Origin: Erwinia sp. HDF1-3R
GTDB lineage: Bacteria > Pseudomonadota > Gammaproteobacteria > Enterobacterales > Enterobacteriaceae
Length of the DNA: 64,000 nucleotides
Direction: 5' to 3'
NCBI RefSeq assembly: GCF_039621855.1
Contig: NZ_CP155071.1
Coordinates: 4,650,001-4,714,000 of the forward strand
Positions 54,097 through 63,142 of the stretch are shown here, piece by piece. A program made the translations under genes and the position numbers. Each line of letters starts with the position of its first letter. Position 1 is the stretch's first letter. Under the pieces are notes generated by a model. It saw nothing but the letters and a program-made list of their open reading frames with translations. It made no database searches and was not told where the DNA came from.

Positions 54097-54127
54097 AAAA
54101 AAACCGGCGAAGCCCTCTCGCCGGTTT
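54097..54127 (-). terminator. Terminator of sodA
   Basis: On the minus strand AAACCGGCGA-N7-TCGCCGGTTT followed by a run of T. Perfect 10-bp stem, 27 bases after the sodA stop. Confidence 0.92.
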
Positions 54128-54153
54128 GTCTTCACGCATCAGCGTGGAGGGAT

Positions 54154-54771
54154 TTATTTTGCTGCGGAGAAACGGGCTGCCGCTTCGTCCCAGTTAACCA
54201 CTTCCCAGAACGCCTTAATGTAGTCAGGACGTTTGTTCTGGTACTTCAGGTAGTAGGCGTGTTCCCACACGTCCAGGCCAACAATCGGCGTACCGGAAGC
54301 GCCAGAGATAGCTTCACCCATCAGCGGGCTGTCCTGGTTAGCCGTAGAGACGACGGCCAGTTTGTCACCCTTCTTAACCAGCCACGCCCAGCCTGAACCA
54401 AAACGGGTTGCGGCCGCTTTCTCAAATTCAGCTTTGAATGCGTCCACGCTGCCGAAGTCTTTTTCGATAGCGGCTTTAAGGTCGCCACTCAGGGTGGTGC
54501 CGGTTTTCAGGCCCTTCCAGAAGAAGCTGTGGTTAGAGTGGCCGCCCGCGTTGTTGCGCAGTACGGTTTTCTTGTCCGCAGGAACCTGATCCAGTTTAGC
54601 GATCAGCTCATCTACCGGCAGGCTGGCAAATTCGGTGCCTTCCAGCGCGGCATTGGCGTTGTTGACATAGGTCTGGTGGTGTTTAGTGTGATGGATTTCC
54701 ATCGTCTGCTTATCGAAATGTGGCTCTAACGCGTCATAGGCGTAAGGCAGGGATGGTAGTGAATAACTCAT
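54154..54771 (-). CDS. sodA: Manganese superoxide dismutase SodA
   Basis: 205 residues from [20 protein letters not shown]. Metal ligands: His in MEIHHTKHH, His in NHSFFWKGL, Asp and His in [15 protein letters not shown]. Gly-Gly-His (NNAGGHSNH) and Gln in TANQDSPLM are those of the Mn enzyme. The ribosome site GGAG favours this start over an ATG five codons earlier. Confidence 0.98.
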   Translation of the reverse strand: MSYSLPSLPYAYDALEPHFDKQTMEIHHTKHHQTYVNNANAALEGTEFASLPVDELIAKLDQVPADKKTVLRNNAGGHSNHSFFWKGLKTGTTLSGDLKAAIEKDFGSVDAFKAEFEKAAATRFGSGWAWLVKKGDKLAVVSTANQDSPLMGEAISGASGTPIVGLDVWEHAYYLKYQNKRPDYIKAFWEVVNWDEAAARFSAAK

Positions 54772-54830
54772 GTTCATCATCTCCATAAAAGTTGGCGGTA
54801 GCTGTGTTGCTCCGCGTAAGCAGTCGGATC

Positions 54831-54858
54831 ATTATAGTTAAATAAACGGTGGGTAAAA
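54831..54858 (-). promoter_or_regulatory. sodA promoter
   Basis: Minus strand TTTTAC (54853-54858), 16 bases, TATAAT (54831-54836): a good sigma70 pair about 60 bases before sodA. Fur and ArcA usually act here; no clear Fur box could be placed. Confidence 0.6.
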
Positions 54859-54977
54859 GGGTTATCAATGCCTTACTCTTACCGGGGTTTATTATTGAGG
54901 TGTTACCGCACAGTTTCTCTACTTATCCCTGGCTTCTGCTACGCTAATGAAGAACTTTTATCGAAGGGAAGAGGCTT

Positions 54978-55688
54978 ATGGAGTACTACGGATTTATTCT
55001 GCTCAAATTTTTTATTGGCTTTGCCATCGTCATTACCCACCTGAATTTTTCCGGAAAAACTCAGCTTTCACAAATGACGCCCGTCGACTTTATCGGCAAC
55101 TTTGTGCTGGGCGGCATTATTGGCGGCGTGATTTACAGCGACAGTATTCCTTTGTACCAGTATGTGGTGCTACTGCTGATCGGCGTGGCCTTTATCACCT
55201 CACTTAACGCCATCAGTAAGCACTTTTCGCTATTTCGCTCCATCACCATTGGCGACCCCATTCCGATCATCAAAAATGGCCAGTTCCTGATGGACAATAT
55301 TCTCGCCCGACGGAACAAGATCGACATTCTGAGCGTCGCCTCGCAGATCCATACTCAGGGCATCCTTTCCTTTCAGGAAGTGCGCTACGCGCAGATTGAG
55401 CCGGGCGGCCAGGTCACGGTCATTGCCGAGGGTAGCCTGATGCCCTCGGTGATCGTCATGAAAAACGGCAAGGCGCGGCCCGGCGATCTGGCATTGATTG
55501 ATAAAGACGAAGCCTGGCTACTGAAGGAAGTCGAGCGGTGTCAGCTGAAACGTGAGGATATCTTTCTCACCGAGTTCTGGGAGGGGAAGCTGATGTTCAT
55601 TATGAATAACGGCGATATCGTCCGTCAGAGCGAAGAGGCCGAGCTGGGATCGGCGGGATTAAAAGTGGGCGAGCGGCAGGACCGGTAA
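54978..55688 (+). CDS. DUF421 membrane protein (YetF/YcaP-like)
   Basis: 236 residues. Three N-terminal membrane helices (FILLKFFIGFAIVI; FIGNFVLGGIIGGVI; VVLLLIGVAFITSL), then a cytoplasmic DUF421 domain with GDPIPIIKNGQFLMDNILARRNKIDIL and LSFQEVRYAQIEPGGQVTVI. It is divergent from sodA. Function unknown; family members are inner-membrane proteins. Confidence 0.85.
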   Translation: MEYYGFILLKFFIGFAIVITHLNFSGKTQLSQMTPVDFIGNFVLGGIIGGVIYSDSIPLYQYVVLLLIGVAFITSLNAISKHFSLFRSITIGDPIPIIKNGQFLMDNILARRNKIDILSVASQIHTQGILSFQEVRYAQIEPGGQVTVIAEGSLMPSVIVMKNGKARPGDLALIDKDEAWLLKEVERCQLKREDIFLTEFWEGKLMFIMNNGDIVRQSEEAELGSAGLKVGERQDR

Positions 55689-55727
55689 GGCGCCAGCAGG
55701 CGGTCAGTTTCTAACAACATAAGGCAG

Positions 55728-56144
55728 TCACTCACTCCAGTCTTCCAGTTTCAGGTCCGGTACCCGCACAAATTCACGCGTATTATTCGTTACCAGAATG
55801 GCGCCCACGGCTACGGCATGGCCGGCGATAGCGGTGTCGTTAGGACCGATCGGCGTGCCGGCTGCGGCCAGGATGGCTTTGATCTGCGTGGTAGCGTCTA
55901 CTGCTGCACGATCCCAGGGAAGGATGGCATCCAGGCGGGCGCAATATGCCTCAACCAGCTGCGTGTGACGGGGCGAGGCCTTTTTGCCGATGGCACCAAA
56001 ACGCATCTCTGCGTAGGTGATTGCCGATACGACAATGCGGTGATTACGCAGCACCGCCTGCTCCAGCCGGTTCAGGACGGCTTCCGGCTGCTCGCGCATA
56101 ATAAAGGAACAGATGTTGGTGTCCAGCATGTAGGTTTTATTCAC
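55728..56144 (-). CDS. vapC: VapC-family PIN-domain toxin ribonuclease
   Basis: 138 residues. PIN acidic residues in YMLDTNICSFIMRE, ITYAEMRFG, PIGPNDTAIAGHA and ILVTNNTREF. Enterobacterial VapC enzymes cut initiator tRNA-fMet. It overlaps the antitoxin gene by 4 bases. Confidence 0.94.
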   Translation of the reverse strand: MNKTYMLDTNICSFIMREQPEAVLNRLEQAVLRNHRIVVSAITYAEMRFGAIGKKASPRHTQLVEAYCARLDAILPWDRAAVDATTQIKAILAAAGTPIGPNDTAIAGHAVAVGAILVTNNTREFVRVPDLKLEDWSE

Positions 56145-56371
56145 AGGTCAAATCTTCCTTCATCGCTGACAACATCCCCCCGTTCCGCCATAAAGTCTGC
56201 ATCGGCTTTTTCCAGCTCGCTGAACGAACGCCAGGTGGGCCGGACCGGGCGCAGGATGATGGTGTCCCCTTCCCGGACTATCTCAAGCTCACTCACGCCT
56301 TCAAAGTCAAGATCGCGGGGCAGGCGGATGGCGCGATTGTTGCCGTTTTTAAATACCGATACGGTTCGCAT
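56141..56371 (-). CDS. vapB: VapB-family antitoxin (AbrB/SpoVT type)
   Basis: 76 residues. N-terminal AbrB-type DNA-binding fold (FKNGNNRAIRLPRDLDFEGVSELEI), C-terminal toxin-neutralising tail (WRSFSELEKADADFM). First gene of the pair, just behind its operator. Confidence 0.94.
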   Translation of the reverse strand: MRTVSVFKNGNNRAIRLPRDLDFEGVSELEIVREGDTIILRPVRPTWRSFSELEKADADFMAERGDVVSDEGRFDL

Positions 56372-56411
56372 GATTCACCTCACAGGCTAAGTGTGCCAGG
56401 GATATCCTTAC

Positions 56412-56447
56412 ACATATGCTTAGTATATGCAGATGCACGGCATATGT
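56412..56447. promoter_or_regulatory. vapBC operator
   Basis: ACATATGC (56412-56419) and GCATATGT (56440-56447) form an inverted repeat with a 20-base spacer; an extra TATATGC lies between. It sits about 40 bases before vapB, as expected for VapBC autorepression. Confidence 0.7.
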
Positions 56448-56483
56448 ATAGCGCAGGCCCGTGCCCGCTTGCCCGCCAGCCCA

Positions 56484-57824
56484 TTACCGACCGCAGGCGG
56501 CCAGCGACTTATCCAGCGCGCCCACCAGCCAGTCGATGTCGCTCTCCTGGAAGGCTAACGGCGGGCGCAGCTTCAGCACGTTGCCATAAGGCCCGGCAAC
56601 CGAGGTAAGGACATGGTTTTCACGCAGCCTCTCGGTGACGTCCAGCGCCAGCTGTTTGTCCGGCGTCTTACTGCGCTTATCCGTCACCAGCTCAAAGCCA
56701 ATAAACAGGCCCGCTCCACGCACGTCGCCCACGCACTCATATTTATCCTTGAGCGTTAACAGCGCAGCCAGCAGCTTCTCGCCCACCTTGCGGCTGTGTT
56801 CCTGTAGGCCTTCATCCTTGATCACCGTTAGCACCGCCTGCGCCGCTGCCATCGCGACCGGATTGCCGCCAAACGTGTTGAAATAGGGGATATCGTCGCT
56901 GAACGCTGCCAGAACGTCGCTTTTTGCCAGCAGAGCAGAAACCGGGATGCCATTGCCCATGGGCTTACCGGTGGTCACCACATCCGGCACCACGCCATGG
57001 CGGGCAAAGCCCCAGAACGCCTCGCCGGTGCGGGCAAAGCCGGGCTGCACTTCGTCGGCAATAAAAATACCGCCATTTTTATGCACCACCTCCACCGCTT
57101 TTTGCAGAAAACCTTTCGGCCCCGGCAGTACGCCGTCAGAGGAGAAAATCGAGTCGGCAAGGAAACCGGCAAATTTGATGCCGTGGGCCGCCATATCGTC
57201 AATCTGCTTCTGTATTTCGTTGGCAAACCACTCGCCTAAATCGGGTGCATCCACGCGATAGCAATCCGGTGGCGGTACCAGGCGCGTGGTGGCGGCCAGC
57301 GGCTGGCCCGAGCCCAGTGCGGGGGAGACGCCGGAGGTCAGATCGCTGGTGCCGTGGTAGGCTTCCTGGGTGACGATAATGCCGGTGCCGCCGCTCCAGG
57401 CACGCGCGATGCGTATGGCCAGATCGTTTGCTTCCGATCCGGTACACATATACATGGCGCGGTCGATTTCAGCGGGAAGGGTGGCCAGCAGCGCTTCGGA
57501 GTAGTCGAGAATGCGCTCGTGCAGATAGCGCGTATGGGTATTTAGCTGCTGCATCTGCCGGTAGACCGCATCGATAACCGCAGGATGGCAGTGTCCAATG
57601 CTGGCGACGTTATTGTAAACGTCGAGGTATTTGTCACCCGCCGCATCCCACAGATACTGCCCCTCGCCCCGCACCAGATGTACCGGCTTACGGTAGAACA
57701 GACGATAGGACTCGCCCAGTACCCGGCTGCGCTTGTCAGTCAGCTTGCGAACATCAGCATCCAGCCCGGCGGCATGTTCGGCGCGAAAGCTGTTGGTATC
57801 CATAATGGTTGAACGTGTAGCCAT
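56484..57824 (-). CDS. Class III PLP aminotransferase (AGXT2/phospho-lyase-like)
   Basis: 446 residues. PLP-binding features of fold-type I subgroup II: MCTGSEANDLAIRIAR, FIADEVQPGFARTG, and the lysine in VTTGKPMGNGIPVSAL. The start segment with DVYNNVASIGHCHPAV matches AGXT2/ethanolamine-phosphate phospho-lyase relatives. It may be an aminotransferase for an omega-amine or a lyase; the substrate is not defined. ATG (not the upstream GTG) fits the GGGAG spacing. A DeoR regulator is divergent and shares a repeat operator. Confidence 0.8.
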   Translation of the reverse strand: MATRSTIMDTNSFRAEHAAGLDADVRKLTDKRSRVLGESYRLFYRKPVHLVRGEGQYLWDAAGDKYLDVYNNVASIGHCHPAVIDAVYRQMQQLNTHTRYLHERILDYSEALLATLPAEIDRAMYMCTGSEANDLAIRIARAWSGGTGIIVTQEAYHGTSDLTSGVSPALGSGQPLAATTRLVPPPDCYRVDAPDLGEWFANEIQKQIDDMAAHGIKFAGFLADSIFSSDGVLPGPKGFLQKAVEVVHKNGGIFIADEVQPGFARTGEAFWGFARHGVVPDVVTTGKPMGNGIPVSALLAKSDVLAAFSDDIPYFNTFGGNPVAMAAAQAVLTVIKDEGLQEHSRKVGEKLLAALLTLKDKYECVGDVRGAGLFIGFELVTDKRSKTPDKQLALDVTERLRENHVLTSVAGPYGNVLKLRPPLAFQESDIDWLVGALDKSLAACGR

Positions 57825-57900
57825 GATCACTCCCGTTGCGATGAAGGGTTACGATGGGCAGCAGCAGCCCGCTTGCGTTTATCATGGCAACTTTCAGGCA

Positions 57901-57936
57901 AAATGCAACAAAATACACAAATGCAATAAAATACAC
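57901..57936. promoter_or_regulatory. Two 18-bp direct repeats between aminotransferase and DeoR genes
   Basis: AAATGCAACAAAATACAC and AAATGCAATAAAATACAC follow directly, one mismatch. Tandem direct repeats in the divergent promoter are typical DeoR-family operators. Confidence 0.8.
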
Positions 57937-57996
57937 ATGCACGTGCCTCCATTGTCGGTTAGGCTATGCCCAGTCCAACGGCTAAAGGAGACAGAT

Positions 57997-58788
57997 ATGC
58001 TACAGGAAACGCGCCTGCACCGGATCCGTGCGCTACTGGCGACGCTGGGTCACGTCAGTACCGAGCGGATCATCAGGGAGCTGGGCATCTCACGCGAAAC
58101 GGCCAGGCGGGACATTATCGAACTGGAAGCGCTGGGCGTCGCGCGTCGCGTGCATGGCGGACTGATGGCGCTGAATGCCGAACCGGAAGCGCCTCTGGTA
58201 GTGCGCAGCGAAGTTAAGGCCCGGGAGAAGCGGGCTATCGCCCGTGCGGCGGCGCGACGACTAAAGCCTGGCCAGACGCTGTTTCTGGATGCGGGTAGCA
58301 CCACCACCATGCTGGCTGAGGAGTTGCGCACCCTCTCCGGGCTGACGGTGGTCACCAACAGCCTGAATGCGGCGCTAAAACTCTGCGCCGCCGGGGAGCA
58401 TGAAACGCTGAATAACAGCATCATCCTGCTCGGCGGCAGTATGCTGGCCGGGGCGCAGGAGACGCGCGGCGATCTGACGGTGGGGGAAATTTATCGCTAC
58501 CGGGCCGACGTGGCGCTGCTGTCGCCGGTGGGCATTGACGGCAGGAGCGGTGCCACCAGTTTTTATCCGCATGAGGCGGCCATTGCCCGCGCGATGGTAC
58601 AACAGGCCGATCAGCTTATTTTGCTGGCAGACAGCAGCAAACTCGGCCTCACCAGCCGGATCAACTACGCCACGCTCGGTCAGGTGAGCGCATTAATCAC
58701 CGACGGCGAGGCCGCAGAGAATCCCGCCTTTTCACTGATTGAGAAATCGCTGCCGGAGGTGGTGCTGGCCCCGGCCACCAGCCGCTGA
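57997..58788 (+). CDS. DeoR-family transcriptional regulator
   Basis: 263 residues from MLQETRLHRIRALL with AAAGGAG upstream. N-terminal helix-turn-helix VSTERIIRELGISRETARRDIIELEALG, then the DeoRC sugar-phosphate sensing domain with LFLDAGSTTTMLAEEL and VVTNSLNAALKL. Divergent from the aminotransferase, which it probably controls. The effector is unknown. Confidence 0.92.
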   Translation: MLQETRLHRIRALLATLGHVSTERIIRELGISRETARRDIIELEALGVARRVHGGLMALNAEPEAPLVVRSEVKAREKRAIARAAARRLKPGQTLFLDAGSTTTMLAEELRTLSGLTVVTNSLNAALKLCAAGEHETLNNSIILLGGSMLAGAQETRGDLTVGEIYRYRADVALLSPVGIDGRSGATSFYPHEAAIARAMVQQADQLILLADSSKLGLTSRINYATLGQVSALITDGEAAENPAFSLIEKSLPEVVLAPATSR

Positions 58789-58857
58789 TGCCCGGGCGCA
58801 CGCATTGCTGACCGCCGCGGGTACACAGTGCCGACCGCCGCTGGCGGCGCAGCGGGC

Positions 58858-59700
58858 TTAGCCTCTCAGCCGCTGGGGATGCGTATAGACCGTGGCGCGG
58901 CCAGGCTTGCTAAAGCCCACCAGCGTCAGGTTGCTGCGTTCCGCGACCTCGACGGCGAGTTTGGTTGCGGCGGAGACGGCAAAAAGAATTTCCACGCCGC
59001 ACATCGCCGATTTCTGCACCATCTCATAGCTTGCCCGACTGGAAACCAGCACCGCGCCCTGCTGCCAGTCTGGCTGCTGGCTGCGCAATCCCAGCAGCTT
59101 ATCCAGCGCGACGTGCCTTCCCACATCCTCACAGCCGCCGGAAAGCGCCCCGTCCGGCCTGATCCAGGCCGCAGCATGCGTACAGCCGGTCAGCTGTCCA
59201 ACGGGCTGAACGCTTTTTAGCTGGCCCAGCGCCTTATCAAGCTGGTTGAGGTCGAAGGTTTGACTGAACGGTAGTGGCTGAAGCGGTTTGCCGATTTCGG
59301 CAAGCTGTTCAACGCCGCACACGCCGCAGCCGGTACGGCCCGCCAGGGACCTGCGCTGCGCTTTCAGCCCCATAAAGCGGCGGCTGGAGAGCTCGATCTG
59401 CACCTCAATACCGCCGCAGGAAGGCTGGATATCCATCCCATAGATATCTGCTGGCGAATCAATAATGCCCTCAGAGAGCGAGAAGCCCAGCGCAAAAGCT
59501 TCCAGATCCTTTGGCGTAGCCATCATCACCACGTGCGAAATGCCGTTATAGACCAGCGCCACCGGCACCTCGTCTGCCAGCCAGTCCTCCTTTGCGCTCT
59601 CCAGCGCCATGCGTTGCCACACCTTCACCTGGCTCAGCCCGACGGCCTCCTCCAGAGCCGGATTACCGTCACCCGCTTTATTCATCAGAAAATCACCCAT
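58858..59700 (-). CDS. fdhD: Formate dehydrogenase sulfurtransferase FdhD
   Basis: 280 residues. Transfers sulfur from IscS to the molybdenum cofactor of formate dehydrogenases. Key CGVC motif at Cys125/Cys128; [10 protein letters not shown] and [17 protein letters not shown] are conserved. In E. coli fdhD lies beside fdoGHI-fdhE; here fdhE is divergent and next to it, with no structural fdo genes between. Met6 is an alternative start. Confidence 0.96.
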   Translation of the reverse strand: MGDFLMNKAGDGNPALEEAVGLSQVKVWQRMALESAKEDWLADEVPVALVYNGISHVVMMATPKDLEAFALGFSLSEGIIDSPADIYGMDIQPSCGGIEVQIELSSRRFMGLKAQRRSLAGRTGCGVCGVEQLAEIGKPLQPLPFSQTFDLNQLDKALGQLKSVQPVGQLTGCTHAAAWIRPDGALSGGCEDVGRHVALDKLLGLRSQQPDWQQGAVLVSSRASYEMVQKSAMCGVEILFAVSAATKLAVEVAERSNLTLVGFSKPGRATVYTHPQRLRG

Positions 59701-60062
59701 GGCTAACGCTGACCCTTTCCACTCTGCAATACGCCTCTGACCCCATCGCTTGCGGATCGCTTATAAGATTCTGAACCCCCGAGCGAAGCACTGCAAGCGG
59801 CCGGATCTTATCCGTCACAACAGGCCCTGTTTGATAGTGAATAGTTATAAAAGCCATTGAAACGATGAAGTGGAGGAGACCGGGGGCTATAATTTTGGGC
59901 AGAAGCCTGTAATCTGGGCTTCTGTCCTGAGTCTGTTGCCATTGCAGGCAGCAGCACCCTTATCCGGCGGACCTTTTTTCGCCGGGGCTGGATACCCTAT
60001 CCGCGCTGTTGATATACCGTTGGCGGACAGCTGAACCGTCGGAAAAACAGGAAAAAAACCTG
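59701..60062. other. Divergent intergenic region fdhD/fdhE
   Basis: About 360 bases, where E. coli-type genomes carry fdoGHI. No fragment of FdoG, FdoH or FdoI can be read in any frame. AT-rich promoter-like parts (TATAAAAG near 59848; GCTATAAT near 59885) and a GC-rich pair CCGGCGGACC...GCCGGGG (about 59964-59986) were seen. Confidence 0.45.
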
Positions 60063-60989
60063 ATGAATATTCGCATAATCCCGAACGAGAGGCTGACAGA
60101 CCACGAGCAAAATAGGGCAGAGGCCATCCCGCCGCTGCTTTTTCCCCGGCTGAAAAACTTATACAGCCGCCGCGCCGCACGACTTCGGCAGCTGGCGAAG
60201 AAAAACCCGCTGGGCGATTATCTGCGCTTCGCCGCCGTCATCGCCAGCGCCCAGGAAATCGTACTCTACGATCATCCGCTGCGGCTGGATCTGCATGCAA
60301 GGCTGACAGAAACCGCCGCGGGCGGTAAGCCTCCGCTGGACATTCACCAGCTGCCGCGAGATCCACACTGGCAGCGGCTGCTGCATTCGCTGATTGCCGA
60401 AATGAAGCCCGAAATGAGCGATCAGGCGCTGGCCGTGCTGGAGAACCTGGAAAAGGCCTCTGCCCAGGAGCTGGAAACCATGGCCTCGGCGCTGTTTGCT
60501 AATGAGTTCTCGAAGGTGAGCAGCGATACATCGCCGTTTATCTGGGCCGCGCTATCACTCTACTGGGCGCAGATGGCAGCGCTGATCCCGGGCAAGGCGC
60601 GCGCCGAACAGGGCGAACAGCGGCAGTTTTGCCCGGTCTGCGCCAGCGTGCCGGTGACCAGCGTGATCCATCTGGATCCCGAACAGGGCGGCGTACGCTA
60701 TCTGCATTGCAATCTGTGCGAAAGTGAGTGGCATGTCCCCCAGGGTAAATGCAGTAACTGTGAGCACACCCGTGACCTGAGCTACTGGTCGCTGGAGAGT
60801 GAGTCCGGGGCGGTACAGGCAGAGAGCTGCGGCGACTGCGGCACCTGGCTGAAGATGTTCTTCCAGCAGAAAGATCCCGCGGTGGAGCCGGTCGCGGACG
60901 ATCTGGCTACGCTGGTGCTGGATGCGCGTATGGAGCAGGAAGGATTTGCCCGCAGCAGCCTGAATCCCTTTCTGTTCCCGGGCGAATAA
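60063..60989 (+). CDS. fdhE: Formate dehydrogenase accessory protein FdhE
   Basis: 308 residues (E. coli 309) from [11 protein letters not shown]. Rubredoxin-like iron protein with four CxxC motifs: CPVC, CNLC, CSNC and CGDC in the C-terminal half. It is needed for active formate dehydrogenases, acting after cofactor insertion. An 18-codon upstream extension is not used. fdoGHI is missing at this locus. Confidence 0.96.
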   Translation: MNIRIIPNERLTDHEQNRAEAIPPLLFPRLKNLYSRRAARLRQLAKKNPLGDYLRFAAVIASAQEIVLYDHPLRLDLHARLTETAAGGKPPLDIHQLPRDPHWQRLLHSLIAEMKPEMSDQALAVLENLEKASAQELETMASALFANEFSKVSSDTSPFIWAALSLYWAQMAALIPGKARAEQGEQRQFCPVCASVPVTSVIHLDPEQGGVRYLHCNLCESEWHVPQGKCSNCEHTRDLSYWSLESESGAVQAESCGDCGTWLKMFFQQKDPAVEPVADDLATLVLDARMEQEGFARSSLNPFLFPGE

Positions 60990-61077
60990 GCGCAATAAAG
61001 GGCGGGAGAGACCACTCTTCCGCTAATCAAAACCGATCCGGGCCGGCCTTCCGGACCCGTTCATTAGAGGAAGTGGG

Positions 61078-61689
61078 ATGAAATTAATCGGCAGCTACGC
61101 CAGCCCGTTTGTCCGTAAAATTTCGGTGATTATGCTGGAAAAAGGCATCACCTTTGAGTTTGCTAACCAGTCGCCCTGGACGGATGACAGCCCGGTACCG
61201 ACCTACAACCCATTGGGTAAGATACCGGTGCTGGTCACCGGCCCGGATGAGTACTGGTACGACTCGTCGGTGATTGCGGCCTATCTCGAACAGCTGGATA
61301 TCGCACCCGCGCTGATCCCGCGTGACAGGCTGGCGGCGATGAACGTGCTTCAGCTACAGGCGCTGGCGGACGGCATCGGCGATGCGGCGGTGCTGCTGGT
61401 GCGTGAAGGGTTGCGTCCGGCTGATAAACAGCTGGAGAGCGAGCTGGTGCGTCAGCGCGGCAAAATTCTGCGCGGCCTCGACGCGCTGGAAAAAGCCGCA
61501 GCCGAGGGCAAGGTGCTGAACAGTGACACCCTCAATCTGGCGGATATTGCGGCAGGCTGCCTGCTCGGCTATCTGAACTTTCGCCGCGTGGTGCCAGACT
61601 GGTGCGTTAACCGCCCGGCACTGGTGAAACTGGCAGAAAAACTCTTTGCCCGCGAGAGCTTTGCCCGCACGGTTCCGCCTGCGCCCTGA
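61078..61689 (+). CDS. yibF: Glutathione S-transferase YibF
   Basis: 203 residues. N-terminal thioredoxin fold [20 protein letters not shown] with the cis-Pro region LGKIPVLVT and D-S ([14 protein letters not shown]), then the all-helical domain ending [18 protein letters not shown], very like E. coli YibF. Substrate unknown. In E. coli it is near the mtl operon. Confidence 0.94.
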   Translation: MKLIGSYASPFVRKISVIMLEKGITFEFANQSPWTDDSPVPTYNPLGKIPVLVTGPDEYWYDSSVIAAYLEQLDIAPALIPRDRLAAMNVLQLQALADGIGDAAVLLVREGLRPADKQLESELVRQRGKILRGLDALEKAAAEGKVLNSDTLNLADIAAGCLLGYLNFRRVVPDWCVNRPALVKLAEKLFARESFARTVPPAP

Positions 61690-61875
61690 ACGCATTGTTT
61701 TATGACAGGCCTGCCATCACGCAGGCCTTCATCTACTGACGGCCTGCCTTACCACCCGCAGATCGGGCCTCCCTCTGCTGCGGAGAACACTATTTTTCTG
61801 TAATTTGAACCTCGCTCTCACTTCTGCCCATTAGTCGGCATCACCTCTCGCCTTTTTGATTCGCCACAATAAAAC

Positions 61876-61890
61876 CACACTATTAGTGTG
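61876..61890. promoter_or_regulatory. 15-bp palindrome upstream of torY
   Basis: CACACTA-T-TAGTGTG is fully symmetric and lies about 70 bases before torY in AT-rich promoter DNA. A regulator site is likely; the regulator is not known. Confidence 0.45.
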
Positions 61891-61957
61891 TGATAGTTAG
61901 CAGGGTTATCATTTTTCTCTCCCATTAAAAGAGTGAATCAGAGAGACAGGAGCAGTT

Positions 61958-63142
61958 ATGGGATTTCTCAGGAAAGAGAGTAGGTTCAGGTGGTTCAGAG
62001 GATGGCGCGGTATGCTACTGGTTTTACTGGGCATCGTTATCGCGCTGCTGGTGGTCGCCGGGGGCGTAACCGTGCTGCATAAAACCAGCAATACAGCCTT
62101 TTGCGTCTCCTGCCACAGCATGGAAAGGCCGCTGGCGGAATATCAGGGGAGCGTGCACTATCAGAATCACGCCGGGATACGCGCCAGCTGCGCTAACTGC
62201 CATATCCCCAGCCAGCCCGTTGACTATCTGTTAACCAAGATTGCCGCCGTTAAGGATGTTTACGGCGAAGTCACCGGCACCATTGATACCGAAGAAAAAT
62301 ACAACGCCAAAAAACTGGCCATGGCCGAGTCGGTGTGGAAAACGATGAAAGCCAGTGACTCTGCGACCTGCCGCAGCTGCCATAGCTTTGAGGCGATGGA
62401 TATCCTTGCCCAGCAGCCTGACGCGAGAAAGGCGCATCCCGTCGCCATCAGGAGCGGGGAAACCTGTATTGACTGCCATCGCGGCGTCGCCCATATCCTG
62501 CCGGACATGCGCGCCAGCAACGCCTCAGGCGCAAGCCAGCTGATCGCCGCCGCCGGGGTTAGCGTTGATAACGGAATACTTTATAGCGTGCAGACCCAGC
62601 CCTTCGCCCTGCAGCCCGTAGCAGAGGCGCCCGCTGGCACGCTGTTTCCGGCGGCACCGCTGACCATTCTGCGCCGTGATCAGGGTAAGGTAGAAGCGCG
62701 TCTCAGCGGCTGGCAGCAGCAGGACGTTCCCACCCTTATCTACGCCGCTCCCGGCAAGCGCATTATCAGTGCGGTCATTGAGGAAGATACCTCCAGCCAT
62801 ATAAACATTCTTGCTTCCCAGACGGACGCGCAGACCGGCACGGTCTGGCAGCAGGTTTCACTTGATATCTGGCTCCCTCCCGGCGCACTGATTGATGACC
62901 AGCAGAAAATCTGGCAGTACGCCTCCGGCCTGATGTCCGCTAACTGTACCGGCTGTCATGGCCTGACCCCATCGAACCACTTTACGGCTAATCAGTGGAT
63001 TGGGGTGATGAAAGGGATGGCGGCGCGCACCTCGCTGGATAAGGAGCAGCTAAGAGTGCTTACCCTTTACGTGCAGAACCATGCCAGTGATATGCCGACC
63101 CCGGATATGCTGCCTTCAAAAGGAACCGAAGATGAAAAATAA
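61958..63142 (+). CDS. torY: Pentahaem c-type cytochrome TorY
   Basis: 394 residues. Membrane-anchored quinol-oxidising cytochrome that passes electrons to the periplasmic N/S-oxide reductase. One N-terminal helix (LLVLLGIVIALLVVAGGVTV), four NapC-type haem sites (CVSCH, CANCH, CRSCH, CIDCH) and a C-terminal fifth (CTGCH). VLHKTSNTAFCVSCHSM and ATCRSCHSFEAMDI are closer to E. coli TorY than TorC. The end overlaps the next gene by 11 bases. Confidence 0.93.
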   Translation: MGFLRKESRFRWFRGWRGMLLVLLGIVIALLVVAGGVTVLHKTSNTAFCVSCHSMERPLAEYQGSVHYQNHAGIRASCANCHIPSQPVDYLLTKIAAVKDVYGEVTGTIDTEEKYNAKKLAMAESVWKTMKASDSATCRSCHSFEAMDILAQQPDARKAHPVAIRSGETCIDCHRGVAHILPDMRASNASGASQLIAAAGVSVDNGILYSVQTQPFALQPVAEAPAGTLFPAAPLTILRRDQGKVEARLSGWQQQDVPTLIYAAPGKRIISAVIEEDTSSHINILASQTDAQTGTVWQQVSLDIWLPPGALIDDQQKIWQYASGLMSANCTGCHGLTPSNHFTANQWIGVMKGMAARTSLDKEQLRVLTLYVQNHASDMPTPDMLPSKGTEDEK

